A DNA stretch of 64,000 nucleotides from AM-1111 sp046302135 (GTDB lineage: Bacteria; Bacteroidota; Bacteroidia; B-17B0; Aurantibacillaceae). Both the position numbers and the translations under genes were made by a program. The DNA lies in assembly GCA_046302135.1 (NCBI GenBank), contig JBKCIQ010000014.1, forward strand, positions 1-64,000, read 5' to 3'. The notes under the pieces are model-generated. The model was not told the DNA's origin, ran no database searches, and worked only from the letters and a program-made list of their open reading frames with translations. This document shows positions 62,320-64,000 of the stretch, in pieces; position 1 is the stretch's first letter; each line of letters begins with the position of its first letter.

Positions 62320-64000
62320 TCAGTACCTTCTTGAAATTCCTGCAGGAATGGAATCTATCAATTGTTTTGTATATGCATTTTTTGGAGATTGATACAGCTG
62401 CTCAGCCTCTTGAATTTCTCTTATCTCTCCTTTCTCCATTACCATTACCCTGTCACTCATGAATTTTACAACTGATAGATCGTGAGAAATGAAAATATAA
62501 GTGAAAAGAAATTCCTTTTTTAAATCTGTTAGCAAATTCAGTACTTGTGCCTGCACTGACACATCCAATGCAGAAACCATCTCATCGCAAACAATAAATT
62601 TAGGCGATAGCGCAAGTGTCCTTGCAATACATACGCGCTGACGCTGTCCGCCTGAAAACTCATGAGGATAACGGTTATAATGACTCTCTGATAAGTTCAC
62701 TTTTGTCAAAAGTTCCATAACTTTTTCTTTGCGCTGACTTTTATTTGCAAACAAACCGTGCACTTGCATTGGCTCTAGGATACATTCACCAACAGTCATT
62801 CGGGGATTCAATGAGGAATATGGATCCTGAAAAATAATTTGCATTTTTTTTCGTAGTTCCCTCATCTCATCTTTATGTATTTTTGTTATGTCTTTATCTT
62901 CGAATATAATTTTACCCGAAAAAGGTTCCATTAATCTTAATATAGCCCTGCCCAAAGTGGTTTTCCCACAACCGGATTCTCCAACCAAGCCAAGTGTCTC
63001 CCCTTCGAATACATCAAAAGAAACATTGTTAACGGCTTTTACAAATGAAGTTGGTTTACCCATCCAGTTATGTTTATTAGCAAAAACACATTCCAAATTC
63101 TCAACTTGTAGAATTTTTTTTCGTTGGAATAATGTATCCAGTTGAGCGACACGGTCTGATTCAGAAATAATCAAGTCTTTATATATTTCAACTATTCCTT
63201 TGTCAGAATTTTTGAAAGTACCATCCTGTTTTGATTCCATAAAATCGTAAACAGAAGGCAATCTTAAAAGTCTCTTATTTAAAGGCGGTTTACATGCAAG
63301 TAGCCCTTTGGTATATGGATGTTTTGCATTTTCAAAAATTTCATAAACCGTACCTTGTTCAACCAATGATCCTTTGTACATTACAAGTATCCTGTCAGCA
63401 ATTTGCCCAACCAATCCTAGATCATGAGTAATGAAGATCATTCCCATCTGAGTTGTTCTCTGAATATCTTTCATTAATCCAACTATTTTTTCTTGAACTG
63501 TTACATCCAAGGCGGTAGTTGGTTCGTCTGCAATTAGTACTGATGGATTACATGAGATTGCAAGAGCGATCATCACCCGTTGCTTTTGTCCGCCTGATAA
63601 CTGATGTGGATATGCCCTATAAATTTCATTTACCCTTGGAAGTTTCACTTCTTCAAACAATTCTAAAACTTTGTTTTTCGCAGCCTGCTCATTGAGTTTG
63701 AGATGTAATTTCAGAACCTCCGCCACCTGATCTCCACATCTCATCACTGGGTTAAGTGATGTCATAGGCTCCTGAAAAATCATCGCAATTTCTTTTCCAC
63801 GGATTTTTCGTATTTGACGTTCATCTAGTTTTAGAAGGTCTAACTTTTGATTACTTTCTCCACTAAAAAAAATTTGTCCTGAGTTTACTCTTGTATTAGA
63901 ACCCGGAAGTAATCGCATTGTTGATAATGCCGTTACTGATTTTCCTGACCCTGATTCACCAACAATTCCAACCGTTTCGCCTTTTGATAAGGTAAAAGAA
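62320..64000 (-). CDS. Dipeptide/oligopeptide ABC transporter ATP-binding protein with two ATPase domains (partial)
   Basis: Two fused ABC ATPase domains in one chain, as in the YejF/GsiA/DppD-DppF-like importers of peptides. The right edge cuts the gene: the frame is open to 64000, and the residues before the first internal ATG (63918) contain the first Walker A, GESGSGKS, so the true start is outside the window. Visible are 559 codons. First domain: LSGGQKQRVMIALAI and LIADEPTTALDVT. Second domain: GESGCGKTTLGRAI, FSGGQRQRVCIARTLAL and VCDEMVSALDVS, where Met replaces the usual Pro after DE. Confidence 0.93.
   Translation of the reverse strand, partial: SFTLSKGETVGIVGESGSGKSVTALSTMRLLPGSNTRVNSGQIFFSGESNQKLDLLKLDERQIRKIRGKEIAMIFQEPMTSLNPVMRCGDQVAEVLKLHLKLNEQAAKNKVLELFEEVKLPRVNEIYRAYPHQLSGGQKQRVMIALAISCNPSVLIADEPTTALDVTVQEKIVGLMKDIQRTTQMGMIFITHDLGLVGQIADRILVMYKGSLVEQGTVYEIFENAKHPYTKGLLACKPPLNKRLLRLPSVYDFMESKQDGTFKNSDKGIVEIYKDLIISESDRVAQLDTLFQRKKILQVENLECVFANKHNWMGKPTSFVKAVNNVSFDVFEGETLGLVGESGCGKTTLGRAILRLMEPFSGKIIFEDKDITKIHKDEMRELRKKMQIIFQDPYSSLNPRMTVGECILEPMQVHGLFANKSQRKEKVMELLTKVNLSESHYNRYPHEFSGGQRQRVCIARTLALSPKFIVCDEMVSALDVSVQAQVLNLLTDLKKEFLFTYIFISHDLSVVKFMSDRVMVMEKGEIREIQEAEQLYQSPKNAYTKQLIDSIPAGISRRY

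Overview
The window is a gene-dense stretch (about 90% coding) of an A/T-rich genome that is almost certainly from the phylum Bacteroidota, probably Flavobacteriales or a neighbouring order. Several things point there: a secreted protein ends in a type IX secretion sorting domain (IFPNP motif); proteins of families concentrated in Bacteroidota occur (DUF3078, DUF4286, DUF2723); the complex I NuoG is short; and many genes are preceded by the Bacteroidota -7 promoter element TAnnTTTG instead of an E. coli-type -10. Shine-Dalgarno sites are not evident and many starts follow A/T-rich leaders. The species cannot be named from the sequence alone.

Layout. Positions 1-12842 (minus strand) hold a complete 14-gene respiratory complex I operon, nuoA to nuoN, read right to left; nuoN runs off the left edge. 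A REP-like palindrome lies between nuoD and nuoE. Positions 12945-15817 hold a small secreted protein with its own promoter and terminator, a DUF3078 protein, an unknown secreted protein, a bidirectional terminator and tRNA-Gln(UUG). Positions 15946-22625 hold a very large DUF2723 membrane protein, a polysaccharide deacetylase, two small proteins and a T9SS-exported protein. radA follows, then a TetR-led efflux operon (24210-33891) encoding one TolC-type channel, two membrane-fusion lipoproteins, a MacB-like ABC permease and ATPase, and an RND pump.

Positions 33962-34989 hold three small unknown genes behind two identical palindromes spaced 21 bp apart. Next come clpB, a lipoprotein esterase-like gene and kup on the minus strand, then an M1 aminopeptidase, pepT and kynurenine 3-monooxygenase on the plus strand. 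At 47567-49201 an ECF sigma factor is followed by a protein that combines an anti-sigma-like N-terminus, one membrane helix and a trypsin-like protease domain. Positions 50814-57051 form a plus-strand operon (CvpA family, a GT-C-like membrane protein, ROK sugar kinase, GH20 hexosaminidase, PLP aminotransferase) that looks like amino-sugar salvage. The right end holds a SiaB-like kinase, a deoxynucleoside kinase, asnS, a cupin gene whose signal peptide is interrupted by a stop codon, an LTA-synthase-like sulfatase-fold protein, and a double-ATPase peptide ABC protein cut by the right edge.

Most of the window is ordinary housekeeping. The points most worth a second look are the broken cupin signal peptide, the anti-sigma/protease pairing, the hybrid ABC+RND efflux operon, the twin palindromes near 34950, the REP-like element inside nuo, and the recurrent very short 5' leaders. 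No CRISPR array, insertion sequence, prophage or rRNA gene was seen.
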